From an uncultured Shewanella sp. (GTDB taxonomy: Bacteria > Pseudomonadota > Gammaproteobacteria > Enterobacterales > Shewanellaceae), in the NCBI RefSeq assembly GCF_947501665.1, contig NZ_CANMWS010000011.1:96442-160441 (forward strand): a DNA stretch of 64,000 nt. The letters run 5' to 3'. Both the position numbers and the translations under genes were made by a program. Every line of letters starts with the position of its first letter. The stretch's first letter is position 1. Under the pieces are notes generated by a model. The model worked only from the letters and a program-made list of their open reading frames with translations, made no database searches and was not told where the DNA came from. Shown in pieces: positions 56,095 to 64,000 of the stretch.

Positions 56095-56691
56095 ATGATA
56101 GAAATCAACTCCTCCATGCAAACAAATCCTCTTTCTCCCGAACACCAACGCTTTATTCATCACACGCAAAAATGGGTGAAAGATGTCATCATGAAATACA
56201 ATATCTGCCCTTTTGCCCGTAAAGAAGTGGAAAATGACAGCATACGTTATGCCGTGATTGAGCAAACAAAAATAAAAATGATCATCAAAAATCTCATCGA
56301 TGAGTGCCAACTTTTAGATAAGCAAAACACAATAGAAACCAGTTTATTAATTTTTCCTCGTGGATTTGAAGGATTTTACGATTATTTAGATTTAGTCGAT
56401 CGCGCTAATGACGCATTATTTGGTAAGGGCTATGAAGGGCAATACCAACTAGCTAGCTTTCATCCCGATTACTGTTTTGAAGATGAAGCTCAAAGCGATG
56501 CAGCCAATTACACCAACCGCTCCCCCTACCCAACGCTTCACATTATTCGAGAAGCGAGTATGGAAAGAGCCTTATCAGAATATAACGATCCAGAATCTAT
56601 CCCTGAACGAAATATCGCTTTCGCCCGTAAAAAAGGCAGTGATTTTTTTGAAAGACTATTGGCTCAGTGCCATCAAGCAAGCAGCAAGTAA
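56095..56691 (+). CDS. DUF1415 family protein
   Basis: 198 residues (a second ATG at 56116 is possible). Signature features are WVKDVIMKYNICPFARKEVE near the N-terminus and YQLASFHPDYCFEDE with SPYPTLHIIREASMERAL further on, the pattern of DUF1415 (CPFA, FHPxYxF). Function unknown; broadly found in marine gammaproteobacteria. It probably marks the return to conserved chromosome. Confidence 0.88.
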   Translation: MIEINSSMQTNPLSPEHQRFIHHTQKWVKDVIMKYNICPFARKEVENDSIRYAVIEQTKIKMIIKNLIDECQLLDKQNTIETSLLIFPRGFEGFYDYLDLVDRANDALFGKGYEGQYQLASFHPDYCFEDEAQSDAANYTNRSPYPTLHIIREASMERALSEYNDPESIPERNIAFARKKGSDFFERLLAQCHQASSK

Positions 56692-56825
56692 ATGCCTAAG
56701 AAACACTATACAGACAAAATACACGACAAGAAATGAAGGAAATCAGCCGATACTCAACAACTGACAGCTAATATATGAATGATGAGCGAGCTCTTCTCAA
56801 TAAATAAAAGCTGTCAAATATCATA

Positions 56826-58276
56826 TTAAGAGACTTTTTGATTTCCAGTGAGCCAATCATAAGTCGACACAATAAATTCCGGAAGAATCTGGCGTAAAAC
56901 AGTGCCTGGTAACAGGCTACCATTAGGGATCGTCATATTTGTATCCTTTGTATCCTTTGTTTCATTTGGATCCTCGACTGCTTGGTCTCCTTGAATATTG
57001 TTAGTCTCTATCTTCTTTAATGACGTCCCGTCTACGACATTATTTAAATGATTACCAAGTTCAACACCACTGTTTTTCACTGATAATGGAAGACTTGGAT
57101 TAACAACAGATTGCGGGGCTAATTTTGCTTGTAAGGACTCAGAGCCAAAACCGGGTAACGTAATACTTTTCATCACTTTTTTAGGCTGATTTTGAACAGA
57201 CTCAAAATTAATAACTGGATTTTTTCTATCCCATCTGGCCATCACCTTAGCAAACCAATCTTCTGACTGTTGATTAGTTTTAAGCAATGAGGTTACAACA
57301 TCAACATACACTAATCTGGCTTGTTGGTGACTTTCTTCAGCCTTCAAGCTTGGAACATATACTAAAGATCGCTCTGATACCTGCTCAAGCCCCGAAACCT
57401 GTGCAAGTTCTGATACGCTGGCTAATTCTCCTCCTCCAATCCCACCACTCAAAGGCTCTACGCCCATAGATAATACTGAACGGCTATCACTTTGTGTTGT
57501 ATCTAAATGCTTTTCCGATCCCAAGTTCACTTGAGTCAACTTTGAAATATCGACTAAAGATTCATCAACTCCAGATGAAATCCCCCCTCTAGGATGTAAC
57601 TGACCAACCATAGGTGAAACTAGAGAGGGTTCTTGTCGAGAAACAATAGGTTTAGAACCCATTTTAGGAGCATTAAACTCCTCAATAAGGTCATCTTCAT
57701 CCTCATTTAAATCTATCGAATCAATTGGGTTCCCCGCAGTAATTTGCTCAACAACAGAAAGTGGCTCGACCTTAATTTCCTCATTAACAGAAAGTGGATC
57801 TAAAGGGATTAATAAGTCAATAATCCTCTCTACATTATCACTATCATTCCCCCTCAAACTGGCATGTAATGCAAAAGTCAAAACATCATGAGGTAATTTT
57901 TCCTGCTTATAGCTTTGATCATACATAGCAATTGCAGCTTGCTCTATTAATCCTGCTCGATGACTATCCGGCTCCGAGTTTTTAAAAATATCCGCTAATC
58001 TATTTCTTGCTTCACAAGCGGTATAATCAGAAACCCCCACATCAATATCTGGCTTACATGCAATTTGCATGAGCAAGTCAACACTGTTTGGATCATTATT
58101 TTTAGCCAATGTAGTTAACACGTTAAAGAGTTCACCAACATTTTTTTAACTTTTAATGAATTTTCAAATTGACTATTCAACAACACATCAAGTTGAGACT
58201 GTAACCCTTTATTCTCAACCCCTGGAGTGCCTAATACCTTATAAAAGTTACCCGTTTCCATCGCATTTATTGTCAT
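56826..58276 (-). CDS. unknown large protein, interrupted by one frameshift at an A7 run
   Basis: A first reading frame opens at the ATG at 58276 and stops at 58115 after 53 codons. Its residues ENSLKVKK join without gap, through a -1 shift at AAAAAAA (58147-58141), to NVGELFNVLTTLAKNN in the second frame, which runs 431 further codons from a GTG at 58121 to 56826. The joined product has about 480 residues: a helical repeat-like N-terminal third, an acidic Ser/Gly-rich low-complexity middle, and a small C-terminal part. No family recognised. It may be made by slippage, be a broken gene, or reflect a missing A in the sequence. Confidence 0.6.
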
Positions 58277-58660
58277 AACACACTATAATATTAGTTAAAG
58301 TTAATATTTATTTTCACTGAATTCCTCCAATAATGCTGTCAATTAATGCTTGATGATTGAACTAAGTGGTCAAGCCAGTTGTTTTTTTACTCACTCTTCA
58401 ATGATTATTTACTCCCTAAACGAAACACAAAAACACTCAATGATATCGATTTCTACTACTCAATATACTCTTAGCAAGAAGGCTACCAAGACCAGATTAA
58501 GCATAAAATGCCTTATCAATCCCAATCGACAAAGCAATCTCGCCCGTTGCTTGCTTATTTTCTAAAAATTCCCTATCAATTTTTTGATCAATCAAACTAA
58601 TATAACGTCTATAAGATGATTCAATGATAAACTCAATACTCACGAGTAAGAGCATACTAT
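58277..58660. other. gap with a doubtful 52-codon ORF
   Basis: 384 bases between the frameshifted gene and the acetyltransferase gene. A minus ORF from the ATG at 58655 to 58497 (52 residues, with LENKQATGEIALSIGIDKAF near its end) starts just after the acetyltransferase stop but lacks a clear ribosome site. Otherwise nothing is seen. Confidence 0.35.
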
Positions 58661-59158
58661 TTATGGCGCAGTACTCAAAAGTAAAATCTCTTCTCCCTCC
58701 CAATCAATCAAACGGCCATAACCCAATCCCAGCTTACTTAATAAACTAATTGAACGGACATTATCTTTGACAGTAATGGCTAAAATAGGATCAAGCTCAA
58801 GTACATTCTGGGCATAATGCATTACTGCTTTAGAGGCTTCATAGGCATAGCCTTTACCCATAAAAGCAGGCAAAAAACCAAAGCCAATATCCACGTGGGC
58901 TAACCCCTCACGGCGAACCAAACCGGACATTCCCACGACTTGGTTTGCCTGTTTCAATACCACCGCATATAAACCATAACCATTATCTTGGTAACTTTTC
59001 ATGATCTTATTCACTAAAAATGCCTCGGCATCTTTAATCGATCGTATATTCCTATCACCAATATTTTTTAAATAAAGTGGAGACCTCATCAAGGCATACA
59101 TAAAAGCCGCATCTTCAAGCGTAAACTCCCTCAACACCAAGCGTTCAGTCTCTAACAT
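58661..59158 (-). CDS. GNAT acetyltransferase, RimJ/RimL type
   Basis: 165 residues opening MLETERLVLREFTLEDAAFM, the standard start of RimJ/RimL-like acetyltransferases, with the acetyl-CoA loop as FGFLPAFMGKGYAYEAS and a C-terminal NVRSISLLSKLGLGYGRL. It transfers acetyl from CoA to an amine, substrate unknown. AAGGAAGAT precedes the ATG. Confidence 0.9.
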   Translation of the reverse strand: MLETERLVLREFTLEDAAFMYALMRSPLYLKNIGDRNIRSIKDAEAFLVNKIMKSYQDNGYGLYAVVLKQANQVVGMSGLVRREGLAHVDIGFGFLPAFMGKGYAYEASKAVMHYAQNVLELDPILAITVKDNVRSISLLSKLGLGYGRLIDWEGEEILLLSTAP

Positions 59159-59423
59159 CTTATCTTCCTTTTACGGTTATTATTCCTTCATTTCATATTA
59201 TTAATTTTGAAATGAGTTAACTAAAAAATGGCTATTGGAATAGATTGATTATCGCTTTTTCCTCAAAGATGTAATGCCGCCAACTGGCCACAATCACCGC
59301 TTCGTCTTATAGGTATCCCAGTATTCTTATACTCACTATTTTTATTTCCGCTTTATTCTATCGTAAGCTTATTAGCATAATAATCAAACTTAACATTTTG
59401 ATATTAAACATCAAAGGACCTAT

Positions 59424-61103
59424 ATGCACTTCATTTTCTCTCTAGCAATCATCATTTGCACATTTACAATAAGCACAGATGCAATGGCTATCAAATCTAA
59501 TAATTTAATTTTAAGTAATGCTATGATTTATGGCCACCCTCAGGCTAATGCTATTGTGATTAATAATGGTAAAATAGTCTATATTGGCAAAGACGCCGCA
59601 CCTTACTACTCATACAACAGCGAAATTATCGATCTCGAGCAGTCATATATTATGCCGGGGTTTATTGATAATCATAACCATGTCTTTGAAGCAGCGTCTG
59701 AAGCTGGAGGAAACTGTGAGTTAAATATAAACTTTCCACTCGAAGCACATATTCCCACTCTAAAAAGGTGTCGCAATCAATCTCCTTCAACAGGTTGGAT
59801 CATAAGTTATGGCTTTGCTTTAGATGCGATTTTAACGCCAAATAACCACTATACTCCCCTTGAAGTCATTGACCGTATTTTTCCTGACCAACCTATTGTT
59901 ATCATGGAACAGACATCACACTCAATGTGGGTTAACTCTGCGGCATTAGAAATAGCCAATATCACTAACGCCTCTCCAGATCCTCAAGGTGGGAAAATTC
60001 TTAAAGACCCACTAACCGGTAAACTTAACGGCATATTGCTTGATAATGCAGGTGATATTGTTATGGAAATGGCATGGAATCACTTAGATAATCCATTTAA
60101 TCAAAGTTACGACGGCCTCATTAATGGCTTAAAAGAGGCCTCAATGAATGGTATCACCACTATAGGAGATGGGCGACTTTACTGGAAACGTGGCTGGTTT
60201 GACGTTTGGCAGCAAGTAGAAAAAGACAATAAGTTAACTGCACGTGTATCATTGCGGCCATGGATTTATCCAACCGTTCCAATGGCAACACAACTTAATT
60301 TTTTAAAGCAAATACAATCAAATGATACATCGGGGTTATTGTTAACCAACCAAGTAAAACTCTATAGCGATGGTTTGATCAGCAACGGGACGGCAAAAAT
60401 AATCGAGCCCTACAAACAAACCTATATTCCAGAGAACCCCAATGGCATCAATTATATTCCCCCACACAAAATGCGCACTTGGTTAACTGAATTAGATAAA
60501 ATAGGATACAGTGCTCACATTCACGCTATAGGTGATAAAGCAGTACGTGAATCACTCAACGCGATTGAACATATTCGACAACAAGGATCTAAAAAGCCTT
60601 ATACTTTAACACATCTTGAGTTAGTCAATCATCTCGACATTCCTCGTTTTAATCACCTCAATGTCACCGCAGATTTTCAAGTAGGATCCCATTACATTGC
60701 TCAAAATGATCATCAATGGGCTATCCCTTATCTCGGAAGAAAGCGGGCACATGCACTGATGGATCCTCAAGCTATCTTTAATACTGGGGCGAATATGACA
60801 CTAAGCAGTGATTGGGATGTTAATCCTATTAACCCACTTGTCGGTATCGCCAATAGTTTAAAAATGGGCTCAAGGGGGCTACCTGACATCCATTCAGCCA
60901 TTGATGCATACACTATTAATGCCGCTAAAAGTTTGGGAATAAGTGATATCACAGGCTCACTGACAGTTGGTAAATCAGCAGACCTCGTCATATTAGAAAA
61001 CGATATTACCCGTCTTGCTATCGATGACATAGCCAACACTCCCATCCTTATGACCATATTACAAGGAAATATTGTCTACGACATTGATGATTCATTTTTT
61101 TAA
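59424..61103 (+). CDS. exported amidohydrolase, YtcJ-like
   Basis: 559 residues with a signal peptide (about 1-22, ending DAMA). The metal-dependent amidohydrolase (Amidohydro_3) pattern is complete: PGFIDNHNHVFE, then SAHIHAIGDKAVRESLNAIE, then LSSDWDVNPINPLVGIANS and the late SLTVGKSADLVIL. The HxH and Asp residues bind metal. The substrate is unknown, probably an amide or ester outside the cytoplasm. A LysR gene lies convergent to it. Confidence 0.88.
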   Translation: MHFIFSLAIIICTFTISTDAMAIKSNNLILSNAMIYGHPQANAIVINNGKIVYIGKDAAPYYSYNSEIIDLEQSYIMPGFIDNHNHVFEAASEAGGNCELNINFPLEAHIPTLKRCRNQSPSTGWIISYGFALDAILTPNNHYTPLEVIDRIFPDQPIVIMEQTSHSMWVNSAALEIANITNASPDPQGGKILKDPLTGKLNGILLDNAGDIVMEMAWNHLDNPFNQSYDGLINGLKEASMNGITTIGDGRLYWKRGWFDVWQQVEKDNKLTARVSLRPWIYPTVPMATQLNFLKQIQSNDTSGLLLTNQVKLYSDGLISNGTAKIIEPYKQTYIPENPNGINYIPPHKMRTWLTELDKIGYSAHIHAIGDKAVRESLNAIEHIRQQGSKKPYTLTHLELVNHLDIPRFNHLNVTADFQVGSHYIAQNDHQWAIPYLGRKRAHALMDPQAIFNTGANMTLSSDWDVNPINPLVGIANSLKMGSRGLPDIHSAIDAYTINAAKSLGISDITGSLTVGKSADLVILENDITRLAIDDIANTPILMTILQGNIVYDIDDSFF

Positions 61104-61114
61104 CACAATACTCA

Positions 61115-61161
61115 GGTTAACCATCAATCATAGCGTTTTATTAATCAATTGATGGTTAACC
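61115..61161. terminator. inverted repeat at the convergent ends of amidohydrolase and LysR genes
   Basis: 13-bp perfect arms GGTTAACCATCAA (61115-61127) and TTGATGGTTAACC (61149-61161) with a 21-base loop. One arm lies in the last LysR codons. No T-run follows, so it may be a weak terminator for the amidohydrolase transcript. Confidence 0.45.
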
Positions 61162-62027
61162 TTAAAAGCATCGATAACTTGGCTGCCGTATTGCGAAAGG
61201 GCTAATCCATTTCTCCAGCACAGTTCAATACGGCGATCGATAGCCTCAGTTTCAAAATCACACTGTAAAACCAGTAGCTTTTCATTATTAATCTCTGCAG
61301 CGACTAATTCAGCAGGTAAAAAAGCAAAACCTTTACCATGTTTAAGCATAGCGATTAAAGGTTGAATATCAGAAAACAAACTATAGCTAGCGCTAAACCC
61401 AGTCATATTATCCTGTAAAGGCGGTACATTTTGTTGTGCTTCCCCCCACACCAATTCTCGATATTCTCCAAGAACAGCAGAACTAACAATAGGTAATTGA
61501 GCCAGAGGATGAACTGGACTGCATACTAAGACTTCTTGATAATAACCTAAACGACAATATTGAAAATCAGTATGATGTATAATATCAGATTCATGAGTAA
61601 TAATAATATCCACTGAGCCAAGGCTTAAATCTTGATGCAACTGTGAAAGATTAGCTCGGTAAACTTCAACGCTTATTTGCGCTAAATCCAATGTCACAGC
61701 CAATGGCTGAGTAAAGGCTAAATCTGGAATATAATTCTCTATGCCAATTCTCAGCACTGTGGGCTCTTGTTTCGCAAGCATTTCAGCACTTTTTACAAAT
61801 TGGTCAAATTGACTCAATGTATGAGTGAGGTGAGGCAGTAATTGTCTCCCAGCTTGACTTAAGCGGGTTTGATTCCCTGTCCGCTCAAAGAATTCAACCC
61901 CAAGTTCAATCTCTAAATCTGAGATCCACTGGCTCACTTGAGGCTGTTTCTTACCTAATTGGCGGGCAGCAGAAGATATCGATCCTTCAGTCGCAAGTAA
62001 CAATGCTTTTAGGTGCAATGAATTCAT
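61128..62027 (-). CDS. LysR-family transcriptional regulator
   Basis: 299 residues. N-terminal winged helix-turn-helix (LKALLLATEGSISSAARQLGKKQPQVSQWISDLE), then a two-lobed effector domain. The target is unknown; the convergent amidohydrolase gene is a candidate only by proximity. Confidence 0.92.
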   Translation of the reverse strand: MNSLHLKALLLATEGSISSAARQLGKKQPQVSQWISDLEIELGVEFFERTGNQTRLSQAGRQLLPHLTHTLSQFDQFVKSAEMLAKQEPTVLRIGIENYIPDLAFTQPLAVTLDLAQISVEVYRANLSQLHQDLSLGSVDIIITHESDIIHHTDFQYCRLGYYQEVLVCSPVHPLAQLPIVSSAVLGEYRELVWGEAQQNVPPLQDNMTGFSASYSLFSDIQPLIAMLKHGKGFAFLPAELVAAEINNEKLLVLQCDFETEAIDRRIELCWRNGLALSQYGSQVIDAFKVNHQLINKTL

Positions 62028-62109
62028 AAGCTCAACTCAATAAAAAGTATTTTCTATCAGTACTATACATTCTCAGCTTAACAAAATCATTAATAATGGC
62101 AGTTCCTGT

Positions 62110-62685
62110 TTACTTTGTCATATATGGATTATTAGCTTTATCATTATCCATTGTATTTGCATTTTTTATGGCATTAAGCTCACTGACGTCGAAGTGACAT
62201 TGTGCTAAAACATTCGCGATAAATTCACTTTTTGCTTCACAATACAAATCGATATCTGTTGGAAATTTTTTTGCTAATGCTTTTTTAAGTGCAGCATATT
62301 CACTTGCGGTTTGCTTATTCAACCTAAGATGATCCCTAAAGGCAATATGATTTTTTACAGCCAAACAATTCGGATCGCAAACATACAAATGATGCGGGTA
62401 CTCAGGGTTTGTCAGTGAGAACATCTCTCGACCTTCTAGGCCTAGGTTTCCTCTATAGACATAGCCCATACTTTTTAACGCGCTTTTAGCAAACTCAAAA
62501 TCACAAAAATCCGTTAAAATAATATCAATGTCAATGATTGCTTTGGCATCGAGACCTTCAACTGAGGTGCTACCAATATGCTCTATATTGTAATCGATTC
62601 CCTTGATTGCATCAGTGAGTCTATTTTCAATGGTGTGAAACCACATTTTCCAATTTAGAGAATACTCAACAACTTTCACATTCAT
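62110..62685 (-). CDS. GrpB family protein (UPF0157 nucleotidyltransferase fold)
   Basis: 191 residues with the GrpB hallmarks IEHIGSTSVEGLDAKAIIDIDI, then GREMFSL and HHLYVCDPN, and HIAFRDHLRLN. The GSTSV and DID elements resemble the nucleotidyltransferase active site. Function not established. Confidence 0.9.
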   Translation of the reverse strand: MNVKVVEYSLNWKMWFHTIENRLTDAIKGIDYNIEHIGSTSVEGLDAKAIIDIDIILTDFCDFEFAKSALKSMGYVYRGNLGLEGREMFSLTNPEYPHHLYVCDPNCLAVKNHIAFRDHLRLNKQTASEYAALKKALAKKFPTDIDLYCEAKSEFIANVLAQCHFDVSELNAIKNANTMDNDKANNPYMTK

Positions 62686-62858
62686 TTCAAACCGCCCTAA
62701 GCTACCTTTTCTCTCAATGATAGCAAATACCTTACGTAACGAGAATCACCTACATGAATATGCAGCACATCTCATAACGTTATTTTTCAAGGTTTTTTCA
62801 AGCTGCATTCAACAAGCGGTGTTAGTCAAGGGAGTATTCAGCTTTCTAAAAGCAGTGT

Positions 62859-63165
62859 TTATCGTTTTACATCATGACCTAATGATTTAATGTGATCAAT
62901 AACTAAACCATGCCCACCTAATAAAGTAGAAAGCCTAATTTTAGCTCCACTTTCAAACGTTAATGTATACCAATTGGGTGCAGCATGAAATTTAACTTTT
63001 TTAAATTGACCCACTTCTCATCCTTTGAACCAGACCATGGTGTATGAAACTGAATTGAGGTTTCATCAAAACGACCATGCACTTTAAATGCCTCCCCAAA
63101 GGCATATACAGCCCCTAACCCAAAACCAAGAATTAAACCTATTAAAGCATAAAAATCTCACTCAT
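62859..63165 (-). pseudogene. small membrane protein gene broken by two homopolymer frameshifts
   Basis: Reading from the ATG at 63165, MSEI can be joined to FYALIGLILGFGLGAVYAFG only if one T is added to a T5 run. The following part then joins EKWVNL to KKVKFHAAPNWYTLTFESGA only if one A is added to an A6 run. The restored product has one membrane helix and a soluble beta-rich end (SGAKIRLSTLLGGHGLVIDHIKSLG). It is either decayed or carries base-count errors. Family not recognised. Confidence 0.5.
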
Positions 63166-63473
63166 GGTTATACTCAACAAATAACAAAACATAAAGACAT
63201 ACTATTGATATTAAACGAGGTTACTACGAGGTTAGAGCCAGCCATTATTAATCAGTAACATAATAAGACTTTCACCCAAATTCAACGTTCAGCATTTATT
63301 AAATCATGACCTGACTATTTTTAACCTACATGTCTGCGGTTGAGCTGGAAAAATAAGCAATATTAGCGAAATGAGTGAGTTTTGAAGTGTAAAGTACCTA
63401 CTCAGTTGACCTTTTATAATATGAGGCTGAGTTTCTTGGCCTTAACGCTTAGCATATTGAAATAAGCTGCGTG
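63166..63473. other. gap next to the transposase gene
   Basis: 308 bases with no gene on either strand. I looked for REP-type hairpins expected near this transposase family and found none that was convincing. Confidence 0.4.
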
Positions 63474-64000
63474 CTAGCCTATAGGCATATATTGACAACA
63501 CTTTGAGAAATGCCGTCGTCGTTTATCTAAATGCTCACAATAGCGACTGAGTTCTTGCAAGGTACCGACAGGGCCATGAAACAACGCGCCAAACTCTGCG
63601 ACAATTTTTAACCAATTTTCAGCGGATATATTAATTCTATTCAATATCAGCTCTGCATTCGCAGATATCGCTCCCCGCTTGTCATTACGGATAACTCTGC
63701 CTGTTTCATCAACTAACTCAAGATAATCTTTCAATGCAAAAGCAACACCTTTGGGTTGATGTTGACGTTCATTACCGACAAAAGGGAGAAGCTGTTTAGG
63801 CTGCTTACCCGTTAATGCGGCTTCAATACGTAATTTCAGGCTAGTGTGATCTGATTGCTCTGGTTTACTCGCCATCTTTGCACGAATGGGATTCAATTCA
63901 ACATAGGCCATACAAGCAAGTAATGCCTCTTCATCAAGTAAAGCTTGGCTTTTAAAACGTCCTTCCCAAAAGTGACCCGTACAGTTATCTTCCATATTCG
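63474..64000 (-). CDS. REP-associated tyrosine (Y1) transposase, 3' part
   Basis: The visible 173 residues continue beyond the window edge. HFWEGRFKSQALLDEEALLACMAYVELNPIRAKMA (shown in pieces: FWEGRFKSQ, YVELNPIRA) is the conserved end of the IS200-like Y1 domain in REP-associated transposases, and the following C-terminal extension is common in Shewanella and Vibrio versions. These enzymes mobilise or maintain REP palindromes. Confidence 0.85.
   Translation of the reverse strand, partial: NMEDNCTGHFWEGRFKSQALLDEEALLACMAYVELNPIRAKMASKPEQSDHTSLKLRIEAALTGKQPKQLLPFVGNERQHQPKGVAFALKDYLELVDETGRVIRNDKRGAISANAELILNRINISAENWLKIVAEFGALFHGPVGTLQELSRYCEHLDKRRRHFSKCCQYMPIG

Noticed and set aside
59159..59423. 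Attachment site or tRNA remnant at the right flank
   Set aside because: No cloverleaf, CCA end or direct repeat matching the left side of the T3SS block was seen.
62859..63008. Programmed -1 frameshift at A AAA AAG in the small membrane protein gene
   Set aside because: The heptamer fits, but the same gene needs a second correction at a T-run, so decay or base-count error is simpler than programmed shifting.

Overview
The window looks like a chromosome segment of a marine gammaproteobacterium, most probably a cold- or sea-adapted Shewanella or close relative. The basis is the long-chain olefin cluster (oleA, oleB, oleC and the start of oleD), a pst operon whose PstC and PstA carry large extra domains, and small conserved genes (YajD-like HNH nuclease, DUF1289, DUF2797, a GcvR-like ACT protein, DUF1415) in an arrangement I recall from Shewanella. 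The DNA is AT-rich, above all between genes. The genus is inferred from gene content; no database was searched.

Layout. 1-4083 (minus): oleABC and the 5' end of oleD. 4414-7711: a methyltransferase, a secreted von Willebrand A protein, DUF1289 and YajD. 7815-13446 (minus): pstC-pstA-pstB-phoU behind a recognisable Pho box, with no pstS. 13622-15068: GcvR-like protein and a DUF2797 protein. 15869-19841: two tandem copies of a secreted lipase and its membrane foldase.

20416-55750: a complete type III secretion system (T3SS) of the SPI-2 / Edwardsiella Esa family. Convergent regulator genes (SsrB/EsrB-like response regulator, SsrA/EsrA-like hybrid kinase) lie at the left. A plus-strand operon (24366-35589) then encodes SsaB/SpiC-like protein, secretin SctC, SctD, needle chaperone SsaE, an SseA-like chaperone, three tandem SseB/EseB/EspA filament proteins, SscA-like chaperone, translocators SseC-like and SseD-like, SseE-like protein, and a chaperone plus effector pair whose effector has a CX5R phosphoinositide-phosphatase motif like SopB/IpgD. 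A minus-strand block converges on it: an EsrC-like AraC regulator followed by SctF, G, I, J, K, L, W (55750-51019), then a decayed IS256-family remnant, a chaperone plus giant 1328-residue effector candidate (49327-44900), a strong terminator, and SctM, V, N, O, P, Q, R, S, T, U (44738-36322). A small acidic orphan gene (35714-36019) sits between the two arms.

Right flank (56095-64000): DUF1415, a long unknown gene interrupted by a single frameshift at an A7 run, a GNAT acetyltransferase, a secreted amidohydrolase, a LysR regulator, a GrpB-family protein, a frameshifted small membrane-protein gene, and the 3' part of a REP-associated (Y1) transposase. The T3SS genes form one functional whole: two regulators and an AraC activator, export apparatus, needle, extracellular filament, translocon, and at least two chaperone-effector pairs. 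The most rewarding targets are the SopB/IpgD-like effector, the giant effector, the triplicated filament gene with a variable centre, and the 18-bp coding repeat in sctL.
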